A stretch of 64,000 nt of DNA from Psychrobacter vallis (GTDB lineage: Bacteria > Pseudomonadota > Gammaproteobacteria > Pseudomonadales > Moraxellaceae). The position numbers and the translations under genes were made by a program. This document shows positions 18,569-26,528 of the stretch, piece after piece. The stretch spans positions 1 to 64,000 of the forward strand of contig NZ_CAJHBU010000013.1 in the NCBI RefSeq assembly GCF_904846715.1. Reading direction: 5' to 3'. A model generated the notes under the pieces. That model saw only the letters and a list, made by a program, of their open reading frames with translations. It was not told the DNA's origin and made no database searches. Numbering within the stretch: position 1 is the first letter of the stretch; each line of letters opens with the position of its first letter.

Positions 18569-18738
18569 GGGCGTGTCCTCAATTCAATCGATTATCCTCT
18601 AAATGGGCTAAAAATGGCGAAATTTTGCCAAACATCGTCAAATAGCTTATCAATATCTCAATATTATTTGCGCTACTTTCCTTGTTTGACGGCAACTTAT
18701 CTCATTTTTATCCCCATTTTTAAAATGAGGACACACCC
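18569..18738 (-). mobile_element. MITE-like 170-bp repeat, copy 1 (inverted)
   Basis: A non-coding 170-bp element bounded by imperfect inverted ends of about 13 bp (GGGCGTGTCCTCA on the left, its near complement TGAGGACACACCC on the right) and flanked on both sides by TA, consistent with a TA target duplication as in IS630/Tc1-type transposition. The reverse complement matches the copies at 26097 and 29616 along the whole length. There is no reading frame inside, so movement would need a transposase in trans. None was found in the window. Confidence 0.8.
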
Positions 18739-18855
18739 TAGCTAAAAGCTAACACTTTACGAAAACATCGATACTGTATATCTCTGCATAGATACTAGAG
18801 TGACATTAGTCAAATAAAGAAACCAAAAAGACCAATATCAAATGTCGTTTACTAG

Positions 18856-18861
18856 TATAAT
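18856..18861 (+). promoter_or_regulatory. Candidate -10 box for rluB
   Basis: TATAAT followed by AGCGCG, about 108 bp before the rluB start. No good -35 hexamer is seen at the expected spacing, so this is a weak prediction based on the -10 alone. Confidence 0.3.
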
Positions 18862-18968
18862 AGCGCGTCATTAAACACTTGCACCTTCTTTATACTGTAA
18901 ATCCATGTATAAAATGGTGCCTATTCATACATTGAGAAATGTAAACCCACCGACTCAAGGACATCACA

Positions 18969-19898
18969 ATGAAAGATGAAAAATTACAGAAAGCCCTCGC
19001 CCGCATGGGGCTAGGTTCGCGCCGTCAAATGGAAGAAGTCATTAAAGCAGGCCGTGTGTCTGTTAATAATGGTCCAGCAACCATTGGCGATCGCGTCGAG
19101 CAAGGCGATGAGATTCGCGTTGATGGTCGTCAGATCAAATATACGGCGGAAAATGAGAAGCGTCGCCGTGTGCTAGCATACTACAAGCCTGAAGGCGAAG
19201 TTTGCTCAGCCAAGGATCCAGAAGGTCGTCCAACTGTTTTTGAGCGTTTACCAAAACTGACTCACGACCGCTGGGTTATGGTTGGACGTCTGGATATCAA
19301 CTCAACTGGACTGTTATTGTTTACCAATGATGGAGAGATGGCGCATCGACTGATGCATCCGTCTGGTGAAGTCACGCGTGAATATGCAGTTCGTGTATTA
19401 GGTGAAGTAACACCTGATATCGCCCGTGCTTTAACTTCTGGTGTCATGCTAGAAGATGGTATGGCGCAGTTTGAAGACATCAAAGATGGCGGCGGTGAAG
19501 GCGTCAATAAGTGGTATCACGTCCAGCTAAAAGAAGGCCGTAATCGTGAAGTGCGTCGTCTATTTGAGTCACAAGGCCTAAAAGTAAGCCGTCTACTTCG
19601 TACACGCTACGGTACGATTGCGCTACCAAAAGAATTGCGTACTGGTCGCTTCTTAGAGCTGGATAAAAAAGACATCAATACGTTGACAGATTTGGTGAGC
19701 TTACGTCCCCGTTATGGTACTGGTCTACATGGCGCGGCCAAAGAAAAGCAAGAGCGTATCAGAAATAAGCCGCTTAAAGCTCGTCGTACTACTGATACTC
19801 GTAGCGATAGCCGCAGTAATAGTGCAAAACCTAAAAGTAGTGCGAGCCCTGCCAGTCGCGGTACACGCAATACTCGTGACCGTAATGACAAGCGTTAA
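18969..19898 (+). CDS. rluB: 23S rRNA pseudouridine synthase RluB
   Basis: A 309-residue RsuA/RluB-family enzyme that converts a uridine of the 23S rRNA peptidyl-transferase region (U2605 in E. coli) to pseudouridine. An S4 RNA-binding domain comes first ('EKLQKALARMGLGSRRQMEEVIKAGRVSVNN'). The catalytic Asp is in 'VGRLDINSTGLLLFTNDGEMAHRLMHPS' (about residues 97-124), and 'REVRRLFESQGLKVSRLLRTRYG' closes the core. The tail after residue 250 is basic, Ser- and Arg-rich, probably disordered and RNA-binding. Upstream, 'CTCAAGGACATCACA' provides the ribosome site. It is monocistronic here and followed by a strong terminator. Confidence 0.92.
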   Translation: MKDEKLQKALARMGLGSRRQMEEVIKAGRVSVNNGPATIGDRVEQGDEIRVDGRQIKYTAENEKRRRVLAYYKPEGEVCSAKDPEGRPTVFERLPKLTHDRWVMVGRLDINSTGLLLFTNDGEMAHRLMHPSGEVTREYAVRVLGEVTPDIARALTSGVMLEDGMAQFEDIKDGGGEGVNKWYHVQLKEGRNREVRRLFESQGLKVSRLLRTRYGTIALPKELRTGRFLELDKKDINTLTDLVSLRPRYGTGLHGAAKEKQERIRNKPLKARRTTDTRSDSRSNSAKPKSSASPASRGTRNTRDRNDKR

Positions 19899-19930
19899 TT
19901 TCACTTGACCCTCTTTAAGAGGTAGAGTAA

Positions 19931-19981
19931 ACCATAAAAAAGCGGCCAATGACTATTTATCATTGGCCGCTTTTTTATGGT
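19931..19981 (+). terminator. Rho-independent terminator after rluB
   Basis: A perfect inverted repeat: the arm at 19931-19952 (ending AGCGGCCAATGA) pairs with 19960-19981, with a 7-base loop, and the T-run lies within the right arm. The A-run on the left arm also makes it usable for leftward transcripts. Confidence 0.92.
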
Positions 19982-20007
19982 TTGTTTTACAAGAATTTTT
20001 GACTATG

Positions 20008-20145
20008 TATAGTTGAAATACCTTAAAGTCGCGATAGTATTGCTGGGGTAAATTTTTTGCAGCATCGAGCTGCGAAGGCACAGCAAGCAAGAAAAATTTG
20101 CACCAGCAGTATGTGCTGTATCGATATGACTTTTCACCGACTATA
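20008..20145. repeat. Covarying hairpin repeat, copy A
   Basis: A member of a dispersed family with a conserved core: AAATTTTTT, a small hairpin GCAGC-ATCGA-GCTGC (20059-20073), a GGCACAGCAAGCAAG segment, then GAAAAATTT. The core is flanked by arms specific to this copy (GCTGGGGT on the left, its near complement GCACCAGC on the right), extending outward through AAAGTC / GACTTT. Compare copies at 32893 and 60267. It lies just past the stop of the leftward gene at 20155 and past the rluB terminator. Confidence 0.8.
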
Positions 20146-20154
20146 GCTCAAATT

Positions 20155-20712
20155 TTAACTATCGTGACTGTCTATATAGCTGTTCATTACTCGTAAACTC
20201 TGTAGATGCTGAGCCTCTATTTGCTCTAAAAGAGCGTCTAAACGCTGCTCAATATTATTCAATACTTTTTGCAATAACTCACTGGCTTCAACATTTCTTT
20301 CATGATGCGCATTTTTAGCGCTTGTATCGATAGTTGTTAATTGGTGATAACTGGCCAACATTTCAGGCAATCGAGCATGAAGCATCTTATGTAATACGAA
20401 TTGGGATTCTGTTGCTACAGGCGTTATATTCTGCTGCGGTAACTCTTTTTGATAAACTTCATAGCGGTATACCTTTTCATCGATACACTGTAATTGCCGT
20501 AATTGGTGCTCTGGCACATTTTTCAGATGCTTTTGGTTCAGATTTAACCGCTGCCAACTTACAGCGGCTGGCGACAATGGCGTATGGTAATCTTGGTAAG
20601 TGAGTACGCCTGGGGTGATGCCAACCGCTTTATGAAAAGCTTGCCAACCCTTTCGCCCCAAATAAAAGGTGGTGATCGTCGTCAAAACGCCAATGCCTAT
20701 CAATATACTCAT
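20155..20712 (-). CDS. Unrecognised membrane-anchored protein, paralog 1 of 3
   Basis: A 185-residue protein I do not recognise. Residues 3-19 are hydrophobic (ILIGIGVLTTITTFYLG), suggesting an N-terminal membrane anchor with the rest in the cytoplasm. Residues 66-181 are predicted mostly helical and align with the two genes upstream. Shared landmarks are 'IDEKVYRYEVYQKEL', 'LPEMLASYHQL' and 'ASELLQKVLNNIEQRLDALLEQ' followed by 'Y' near the end. It is the last gene of a leftward group of three and ends at hairpin repeat copy A. No function can be assigned. Confidence 0.72.
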   Translation of the reverse strand: MSILIGIGVLTTITTFYLGRKGWQAFHKAVGITPGVLTYQDYHTPLSPAAVSWQRLNLNQKHLKNVPEHQLRQLQCIDEKVYRYEVYQKELPQQNITPVATESQFVLHKMLHARLPEMLASYHQLTTIDTSAKNAHHERNVEASELLQKVLNNIEQRLDALLEQIEAQHLQSLRVMNSYIDSHDS

Positions 20713-20773
20713 ACATACTCACTATTTATCGTTCACTTATCTGTCCTATCACATAATTAAAATAACTTACTTT

Positions 20774-21418
20774 TCACAATCTAATATCCTCAGATTTTGG
20801 GCTTTTATCGCTAGGGTTTTCAATGGCTGTGAGGGTGTCTTCGGTATGTGTCAAAGATGGCGCATCAGCCTCTATTTTTGGGATATCAAAACGCTTTTGC
20901 AGATACCTGTTGGTGGCGAGTAGTTTTTGCCCATCCTGATGATAAGAGGCATTGAGTAAATCATCAAACTGAGTATTAATCGTCCTCAGCACCTCCAATA
21001 ACGCTTCTTTCCCCGTGACATTAGAGTGTTTGATCTTGGTGGTATCAGCACGCGCACCATCTAAATCATGCAATCGGCGATAGTCAGCCACGGCGAGTGG
21101 AACATGCCTATCCATTAAATTTTGGATCATGACATAAGTTTCATTGACGGTATCTTTGTCATCGATTTTGCCATCATTATTGGTGTCACCATACATAACC
21201 CGCAGCTTTTCACCTTTTTGGTTAATTTGGGCGAGTGCTGTTTTGACTTCTTCTGGTAAACTTTTTTCAGGAATATAGCCCAATTGTGGCATCGCTTCAT
21301 ACTCAAGCATTTTGGGCGCCGTTACTTTTTTGATGCCACGATAACCCAGATATAACCCAGCTGCTGGCAGCACCCCATATAACACAAACATCACTAACAT
21401 CGCAGTCACTTGGGTCAT
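20774..21418 (-). CDS. Unrecognised membrane-anchored protein with an EF-hand-like loop, paralog 2 of 3
   Basis: A 214-residue protein of the same unnamed family. The frame is open from 21493, but ATG at 21418 has AAGGA 7 bases upstream and starts directly before a membrane segment (AMLVMFVLYGVLPAAGLYLGY, split at about residues 6-26). The shared helical domain spans about residues 54-177 ('VPLAVADYRRLHDL', 'ALLEVLRTINTQFDDLL', 'RYL'). Inserted in it is 'DTNNDGKIDDKD' (residues 78-89), which has acidic or Asn residues at loop positions 1, 3, 5, 9 and 12 and Gly at 6, as in EF-hand or dockerin calcium sites. The C-terminal 35 residues are Ser/Glu-rich. Calcium binding is inference. Confidence 0.7.
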   Translation of the reverse strand: MTQVTAMLVMFVLYGVLPAAGLYLGYRGIKKVTAPKMLEYEAMPQLGYIPEKSLPEEVKTALAQINQKGEKLRVMYGDTNNDGKIDDKDTVNETYVMIQNLMDRHVPLAVADYRRLHDLDGARADTTKIKHSNVTGKEALLEVLRTINTQFDDLLNASYHQDGQKLLATNRYLQKRFDIPKIEADAPSLTHTEDTLTAIENPSDKSPKSEDIRL

Positions 21419-21520
21419 TATATTGTCCTTATCAATTGGCAAATTTACTATAATCGATACCAAACAAAATGGATACCCGATATTATTACGCAAGACTGGT
21501 ACAAATGTCAGGCAAAAAAG

Positions 21521-22264
21521 CTAACTCTTTGTCCGGCTTTTGACATAACGGTGCGTTGAGGCGAGGCGATTCATCACCGTTTGATGCAGCTCATCTAATA
21601 ACTCATCAAGCTCATAATCAACTTCTAAAAACAAATCAGTCAGCAAATCGCCAGCAGTCATTTTGCCTTGTATTGTATTATTTTTGGTGCGATGCGGACT
21701 AAAGCGTTGTAGCTGCTCATAATGGGATAACGCCTCAGGAATACTTTCAGATACCAGCTTATCAATGACAAATTGGCGCTCATTGTGTTGCTGCTGTTGC
21801 TGGTCATTTAGCTCGCTACTCCACTCTCGGTAGCGCTTCAACTTACTATTGATTCGATCTAGTATAGCAACGGCTTCAATCGGCATGGCATTTAGGGTGG
21901 CCTCATCGACCACATCAACAAGCTCAGTCATAATCGGACAGCGTCCATGTTTGAGATACCATAACGTATCTGGGTCAAAAGGGGGTCTGTTTTTGGGGCG
22001 AATCTGAGCACGATTGGACAAATAGCGATCTGTCAAAGGCGTGGGCGTTCGAATGTCATGCACTTGCGCCAATGCATCACAAATACGATCTGCACGCTCA
22101 GGCGCGGTAAGCGCAGAACGCGTGCTCTTCGCTTGAGCATTATCGTCATCAACGCCTACGTTCTGACGGCTACTCACTTCTTGAGCATTTTTCGCGGCTA
22201 GCGTTGGCAGGTCATCTTGAGCTTGTCCAAATGACTGCAGTATTCTCGTCAAACTTACCACCAT
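21521..22264 (-). CDS. Unrecognised protein, paralog 3 of 3
   Basis: A 247-residue protein sharing its C-terminal half (residues 127-247) with the two genes downstream: 'ILDRINSKLKRYREWSSEL', 'SIPEALSHYEQLQRF', 'AGDLLTDLFLEVDYELDELLDEL' and 'THRYVKS'. The N-terminal 100 residues are polar and Ala/Asp/Gln-rich with no membrane segment, unlike its paralogs. AGG lies about 6 bases before the chosen ATG. It is the first gene of the leftward triplet, with 145 bp separating it from the divergent LysE-type gene. No function is assigned. Confidence 0.7.
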   Translation of the reverse strand: MVVSLTRILQSFGQAQDDLPTLAAKNAQEVSSRQNVGVDDDNAQAKSTRSALTAPERADRICDALAQVHDIRTPTPLTDRYLSNRAQIRPKNRPPFDPDTLWYLKHGRCPIMTELVDVVDEATLNAMPIEAVAILDRINSKLKRYREWSSELNDQQQQQHNERQFVIDKLVSESIPEALSHYEQLQRFSPHRTKNNTIQGKMTAGDLLTDLFLEVDYELDELLDELHQTVMNRLASTHRYVKSRTKS

Positions 22265-22409
22265 GACCTACTAGCCCCTCACTCAATGCGTTCATATTGT
22301 GCCCGTATTGCATACATGCATTCAATAGCGTATCTTAACAGCTTTTTTTGGCGCTGCCAGTAAACAAAATGTCACCCTTTCTAACCTTCAACCCACTAAG
22401 CACATTATT

Positions 22410-23012
22410 ATGAACACGCACGATTATATTTCTGGATTTTTACTTGGGTTATCGCTCATCATCGCAATTGGCTCACAAAATACGTTTGTGCTCAAACAAG
22501 GACTCAAACGCGAGCACATATTTTTTGTTTGTCTGTTTTGTGCAGTGAGTGATGCGGTGTTGATATCTGCAGGCGTTGGTGGCTTTGGCGCGGTGACAGC
22601 ACGCTATCCGCAAGTGGTAGACATCGCAAAATTTGCTGGGGTGATATTTTTGCTGGGTTATGGATTGCAGAGTTTATATGCCAGTGTGCGTGTCTCGCAT
22701 GCTCTAACTATCGATGGACAAGTCGTGACCAGCTTAAAAAAAGCCTTGCTACTGTGCTTTGGTTTTACTTGGCTCAACCCACACGTTTACTTAGATACAT
22801 TGGTGCTCGTTGGCATGGTTTCAACAGGCGCAAGCAGCAAACTGACTTTTGCCGCAGGTGCCGTTAGCGCGTCGTTCTTTTTCTTCTTTGCTTTGGGGTA
22901 TGGTGCTCGTCTACTCAGACCTTTATTTGCCAAACCAAAAGCGTGGAATGTACTTGATGGATTGGTAGGTATATTGATGTTATATCTGGCGTGGCATTTG
23001 TACCAAAGTTAA
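22410..23012 (+). CDS. argO: LysE/ArgO-family amino acid exporter
   Basis: A 200-residue inner-membrane protein with about six hydrophobic segments. The start 'YISGFLLGLSLIIAIGSQNTFVLKQGLKREH' is the hallmark of LysE/ArgO basic amino acid exporters, and 'FTWLNPHVYLDTLVLVG' is the second conserved segment. It exports lysine and/or arginine, and which of the two cannot be told from sequence. No adjacent LysG/ArgP-type regulator is present. Transcribed alone, divergent from the paralog cluster. Another lysine-exporter type (LysO) lies at 29884. Confidence 0.86.
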   Translation: MNTHDYISGFLLGLSLIIAIGSQNTFVLKQGLKREHIFFVCLFCAVSDAVLISAGVGGFGAVTARYPQVVDIAKFAGVIFLLGYGLQSLYASVRVSHALTIDGQVVTSLKKALLLCFGFTWLNPHVYLDTLVLVGMVSTGASSKLTFAAGAVSASFFFFFALGYGARLLRPLFAKPKAWNVLDGLVGILMLYLAWHLYQS

Positions 23013-23100
23013 AAGAGCCACTTAAAAATACAATGATATTTACTGGAAATTTGATTGATGGCTGAGTGGGTAGAAAATCTCTATAATGAGTAGAAAACCA

Positions 23101-23835
23101 CTATACCAAATCAGGAAATAAGGTACGCAGACCGTTGACGATAATTTCGATAGAAACCGCAGCCAATAACATGCCCATGATTCTACTCATGATATTCAGA
23201 CCTGTATCACCCAATAAACGACTGATACGACCTGCTGCCATTAAGGCCAAATAACAAAACAGACTGATGAATAATCCAGCGATTAATATAGCGGATACTT
23301 GCAAAACGCCAGAAACTTGTGAAGAGTAAATGATGACCGTCGAAATACCACCCGGTCCAATCATCATAGGAATGGCAAGCGGTACGACGGCAGAGGCCAT
23401 CGTTGGGGGCGCATCTTGTACATGGTCAACATCAAAATTTTCTTGATCAGGCTTAACGGGATTGCCTTCGCCATTCATCATATTTAGCGCAATTAAAAAT
23501 ACCAATATACCGCCTGCCAACTGAAACGAGCCGATGGAAATACCCAGTATTTTTAGTAAGCCCTCACCTGCTAGCGTAAAAAAGCTGATGGTAATAAAAA
23601 TTGTCAAACAAGCAACGCGCGCAACTTTACGGCGATTATTCATCGAATAACCACGGGTTAAGTCCAAAAATAAAGTTAGGGCGCTAAATGGGTTAATCAA
23701 TACCATAAAGGCTAAGATTATCTTGATAATTTCAGTATTCACTGAGCGCTCGCTTGTATATTGATACAACTTGTACAGAAAGTAAGGCCATCGTGCGAGT
23801 ACGACGATGAGCCGATAGACGTTTGGAAATGGCAT
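23101..23835 (-). CDS. MarC-family integral membrane protein
   Basis: A 244-residue protein of the MarC (UPF0056) family with about six membrane segments. Recognisable parts are 'ILAFMVLINPFSALTLFLDLTRG', 'GISIGSFQLAGGILVFLIALNMM' and 'VPLAIPMMIGPGGISTVIIY'. The function of MarC proteins is not established; they were once linked to multiple antibiotic resistance. The first 31 residues are polar and unusual for the family (E. coli MarC is 221 residues). A GTG start at 23742 giving 213 residues is an alternative, though neither start has a clear ribosome site. Confidence 0.85.
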   Translation of the reverse strand: MPFPNVYRLIVVLARWPYFLYKLYQYTSERSVNTEIIKIILAFMVLINPFSALTLFLDLTRGYSMNNRRKVARVACLTIFITISFFTLAGEGLLKILGISIGSFQLAGGILVFLIALNMMNGEGNPVKPDQENFDVDHVQDAPPTMASAVVPLAIPMMIGPGGISTVIIYSSQVSGVLQVSAILIAGLFISLFCYLALMAAGRISRLLGDTGLNIMSRIMGMLLAAVSIEIIVNGLRTLFPDLV

Positions 23836-23951
23836 TGTAACATAGCCAGATAGGTCGATAAACTGCTTAACCTTGCCTAAATGCTTCTATGTAACCGCTT
23901 TGATATATTTGACTATAAAATCTCGAAAATTCAACATATCAAAAACTTAAG

Positions 23952-24812
23952 CTATGCGCTAAAATCCAAACCGATATCTAGCGCCGTGCTACTGTGCGTC
24001 AAATATCCCATCGCGATAAAATCAACGCCTGTTTTTGCGGCTGCCTGTACAGTCTCAGGGGTAATGCCACCTGATGCCTCTGTTTTGGCACGGCCTTTAC
24101 ACATCGCGACCGCCTGCGATAATACCTCAGGCGCCATATTGTCCAGCAATACCAAGTTCACACCAGCATCTAAGGCTTGCGCTAATTGCTCCAATGTATC
24201 GACTTCGACTTCGATTGGAATCAGATGACCGGCAAAGGCTTGCGCTTGTTGAATGGCGGTCTTGATGTCGCCAGCAATGGCAATGTGATTGTCTTTAATT
24301 AAGATGGCATCATCCAACCCCAAGCGGTGATTGCGCCCACCACCGCAGCGTACCGCGTATTTTTGTATGATGCGTAAGCCGGGAATGGTCTTACGCGTAC
24401 AGGTAATTTGCGCTGGGTACTCAGCGATGCTATCGACAATGTTTTTCGTATCTGTCGCAATCCCACTAAGATGGGTCATAAAATTGAGTGCTGTACGCTC
24501 TGCCGTCAATAGATGACGGGCATTCCCACGAACGACGGCCAAAACGGTACCTGCAGCGACCCTCTCACCATCCGTTACGTGCGCCATAAATTCAATTTGA
24601 GCATCGACCAACGCAAAAGATAGACGCGCCAAATCCATACCACATATCACACCCGCCTGACGGGCCTTAATCTGCAATTGTGCTTGCATATCAGCTGGAA
24701 TGGTCGCTTGCGAAGTGACGTCGCCGCGTCTGCCCAAATCTTCGGTTAAAGCCGCTTGCACCAATGGTCTTAGTAAAACTTCATCCAATGCTGGCTCTGT
24801 TTTAACTGTCAT
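23952..24812 (-). CDS. nadC: Nicotinate-nucleotide pyrophosphorylase (quinolinate phosphoribosyltransferase)
   Basis: A 286-residue cytoplasmic enzyme that joins quinolinate and PRPP to make nicotinate mononucleotide, the third step of de novo NAD synthesis. Visible motifs are 'EDLGRRGDVTSQATIP' near the N-terminus, 'TRKTIPGLRIIQKYAVRCGGGRNHRLGLDDAILIKDNH' (about residues 138-175, PRPP and quinolinate binding), 'IEVEVDTLEQ' and 'EASGGITPETV'. Length is normal. It is divergent in function from, but next to, the nrtR regulator and nadA-nadB. A predicted NrtR operator lies 46 bp upstream. Confidence 0.95.
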   Translation of the reverse strand: MTVKTEPALDEVLLRPLVQAALTEDLGRRGDVTSQATIPADMQAQLQIKARQAGVICGMDLARLSFALVDAQIEFMAHVTDGERVAAGTVLAVVRGNARHLLTAERTALNFMTHLSGIATDTKNIVDSIAEYPAQITCTRKTIPGLRIIQKYAVRCGGGRNHRLGLDDAILIKDNHIAIAGDIKTAIQQAQAFAGHLIPIEVEVDTLEQLAQALDAGVNLVLLDNMAPEVLSQAVAMCKGRAKTEASGGITPETVQAAAKTGVDFIAMGYLTHSSTALDIGLDFSA

Positions 24813-24854
24813 CTTTTGCCCTTATATAAACATGCTGGTGAGATCAACTATGGA

Positions 24855-24883
24855 TAATTAAACTCAAAATGAGCATAAATATA
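24855..24883 (-). promoter_or_regulatory. Predicted NrtR operator and promoter of nadC
   Basis: Read leftward: a weak -35 TATATT (24883-24878), then TTATGCTC-N5-GAGTTTAA (24878-24858) as an imperfect inverted repeat, overlapping a -10 TAATTA (24860-24855). The same layout with a perfect inverted repeat is found before nadA (26415-26444). The regulator next door is NrtR-like, so these are its likely operators. Both the motif and the assignment are inferred from this window alone. Confidence 0.6.
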
Positions 24884-24973
24884 GCCTAAAGTTCATCGCC
24901 TCGCAAGACAGGCACATCACTTTATTCATCCAGTAAGGTTTGATAAGCGTTAAAACCCATAGATCTTTAGCAA

Positions 24974-26023
24974 TTATTTACGTTTGGGCAACTTGCTATC
25001 CATTAGCAAACTCTGCAGTTCAATATCATGACGAAAGCGATAAAGCTTGGCAGGACGGCCACGCTGAGCGCTACTACTCTGTCCTGTTTCTATCACTAAA
25101 TTTTGCGAATCAAGCAAACGGCGGAAATTTTGTTTGTGCAAACGCACGCCAGACAAGGCTTCTACGCTTTGCTGTAACTGCGATAAAGTAAAGACATCTG
25201 GCATCAAACCAAAGATAAGAGGACGATATTCGATCTTAGCACGCAGTCTTGAGATAGCAGTGGCGATAACGCGGCGATGATCGTAGTACATGGGCACGCC
25301 GATTAGCTGTGACCAGTCCGCAGGCAAGCTATTTTTTTGCTGACGGGGTAGATAAGTCGGTGCTTCAGGTATCAGCCCCGCTTCATAAAGCATCTCATAA
25401 CGCAATAACACATGCTCAGCGACCCACTCTTTACTTTCATATTCACTATCGCTTGTTGTCTCACTGCCAGCATTGATATCTGTTGATTCACCACTGATCA
25501 ACATCAGCTCAGTCAATCCCCAGCACAACTCGACACGCTGACGCCGACGCTGCTGAGTAACGGTATCTTTTGTCTTATCTGCCCAGTCTAATAAAGCAGG
25601 CACAATAAAATCCACAATCATACTTGGCATACCATCCAAGTGATTTTCCCATGGGAAATAGTCATACCAATCACGCCATAATGCCTGACTTTGTAATGGC
25701 TGCGTCTGCGCCTCTTGCTCTTGTACCAAGCCTAGATAACTGACATAGACCAATGCATGACCATCAATGTTGCGCCTATTGGTATCAACAAAGGTATATA
25801 GCTGCTCCAAATAACCAAGCGGTTGCTGGGTTTGCTCTTCAACCCATTGCCGCACGCCAGCTTGCAATGAACGATGTAATGGCATGAGCGGGCCATTGGG
25901 CAATAACTTGCCTTGATCGACCGTTAAGACCCGAGCCGTATGATCTGTAATAGCAACCAGTACCGCGACCACTTCTGTCGTGCCACTACCTTGTTGATGC
26001 GCATGTGAATAAGACAACGTCAT
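24974..26023 (-). CDS. nrtR: NrtR-type Nudix-related transcriptional regulator of NAD synthesis
   Basis: A 349-residue regulator. The N-terminal half is Nudix-like ('VAVLVAITDHTARVLTVDQGKLLPNGPL') with a degenerate Nudix box: 'VRQWVEEQT' (about residues 57-65) stands where REUXEEXG would be, and the upstream Gly and Glu are missing, so hydrolysis is unlikely. The C-terminal part is a winged-helix domain ('FTLSQLQQSVEALSGVRLHKQNFRRLLDSQNLVIETGQ' followed by 'RGRPAKLYRF'), the NrtR arrangement in which ADP-ribose relieves repression. A Ser/Asp-rich insert lies in the middle (about residues 178-205). Position between nadC and nadA supports the role. AAAGGATAAT lies upstream of the ATG. Confidence 0.82.
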   Translation of the reverse strand: MTLSYSHAHQQGSGTTEVVAVLVAITDHTARVLTVDQGKLLPNGPLMPLHRSLQAGVRQWVEEQTQQPLGYLEQLYTFVDTNRRNIDGHALVYVSYLGLVQEQEAQTQPLQSQALWRDWYDYFPWENHLDGMPSMIVDFIVPALLDWADKTKDTVTQQRRRQRVELCWGLTELMLISGESTDINAGSETTSDSEYESKEWVAEHVLLRYEMLYEAGLIPEAPTYLPRQQKNSLPADWSQLIGVPMYYDHRRVIATAISRLRAKIEYRPLIFGLMPDVFTLSQLQQSVEALSGVRLHKQNFRRLLDSQNLVIETGQSSSAQRGRPAKLYRFRHDIELQSLLMDSKLPKRK

Positions 26024-26096
26024 GACTTTAAGGATTATCCTTTATTGTTGAGTGTGATAAAAAAACGGTAAAACTGAGTTTTGATAGCGTGACTTA

Positions 26097-26266
26097 GGGC
26101 GTATCCTCATTTGAAAAATGGTAATAAGAATGAGATAAATTGAAGCCAAACAAGGAAAATAGTGCCGATAATATCGGGATATTAGCCAGCTATTTGACAA
26201 TGTTTGGCAAAATTTAGCCATTTTTAGCCCATTTAGATGACTATCGATTGAATTGAGGACACGCCC
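26097..26266 (+). mobile_element. MITE-like 170-bp repeat, copy 2
   Basis: Same 170-bp length and sequence family as the copies at 18569 (opposite orientation) and 29616. Left end GGGCGTATCCTCA, right end TGAGGACACGCCC, with TA on both sides (26095-26096 and 26267-26268). Non-coding. It lies between the divergent nrtR and nadA genes. Confidence 0.82.
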
Positions 26267-26414
26267 TAGTATAGCGTGAATCTAAAACTATCATAGACTG
26301 CCGTTGTAAATATACGAGATTCGCAACGACTCTTTGTATTGTGAGCTGACCATATACCACAAAGAAATGCTCTTTAGACACGCACCTTTGTAGCCATAGG
26401 TATAAAAAAAATAC

Positions 26415-26444
26415 TTGTATTTATGCTCAAAACGAGCATAATTA
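26415..26444 (+). promoter_or_regulatory. Predicted NrtR operator and promoter of nadA-nadB
   Basis: -35 TTGTAT (26415-26420), an 18-bp spacer, and -10 TAATTA (26439-26444). The spacer is filled by a perfect inverted repeat TTATGCTC-N5-GAGCATAA (26421-26441), so a bound repressor would block RNA polymerase. It shares CTC-N5-GAG and the following TAATTA with the site before nadC. Confidence 0.68.
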
Positions 26445-26528
26445 AGACACTTTGTTTTGAGCGGTATTTAATCGACCCACTTTTAGCGACATATGATTTG
26501 TCGTTATTGCACCAAAAAGGTTGTCCTT

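Larger units (their letters stand above)
18360..18968. other. Divergent intergenic region between wza and rluB
   Basis: A 609-bp stretch without a gene. The left 200 bp is AT-rich and must hold the leftward capsule promoter, but no convincing -35/-10 pair could be picked. Positions 18569-18738 are a complete MITE-like element (listed separately). To its right, TATAAT at 18856-18861 is a candidate -10 box for rluB. No JUMPstart-like sequence was recognised. Confidence 0.6.
26024..26528. other. Divergent intergenic region between nrtR and nadA
   Basis: About 505 bp without a gene. It holds MITE copy 2 (26097-26266) and, nearer nadA, the predicted operator-promoter (26415-26444). The stretch 26270-26410 shows nothing recognisable. 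No operator-like palindrome was found immediately before nrtR itself. Confidence 0.6.
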
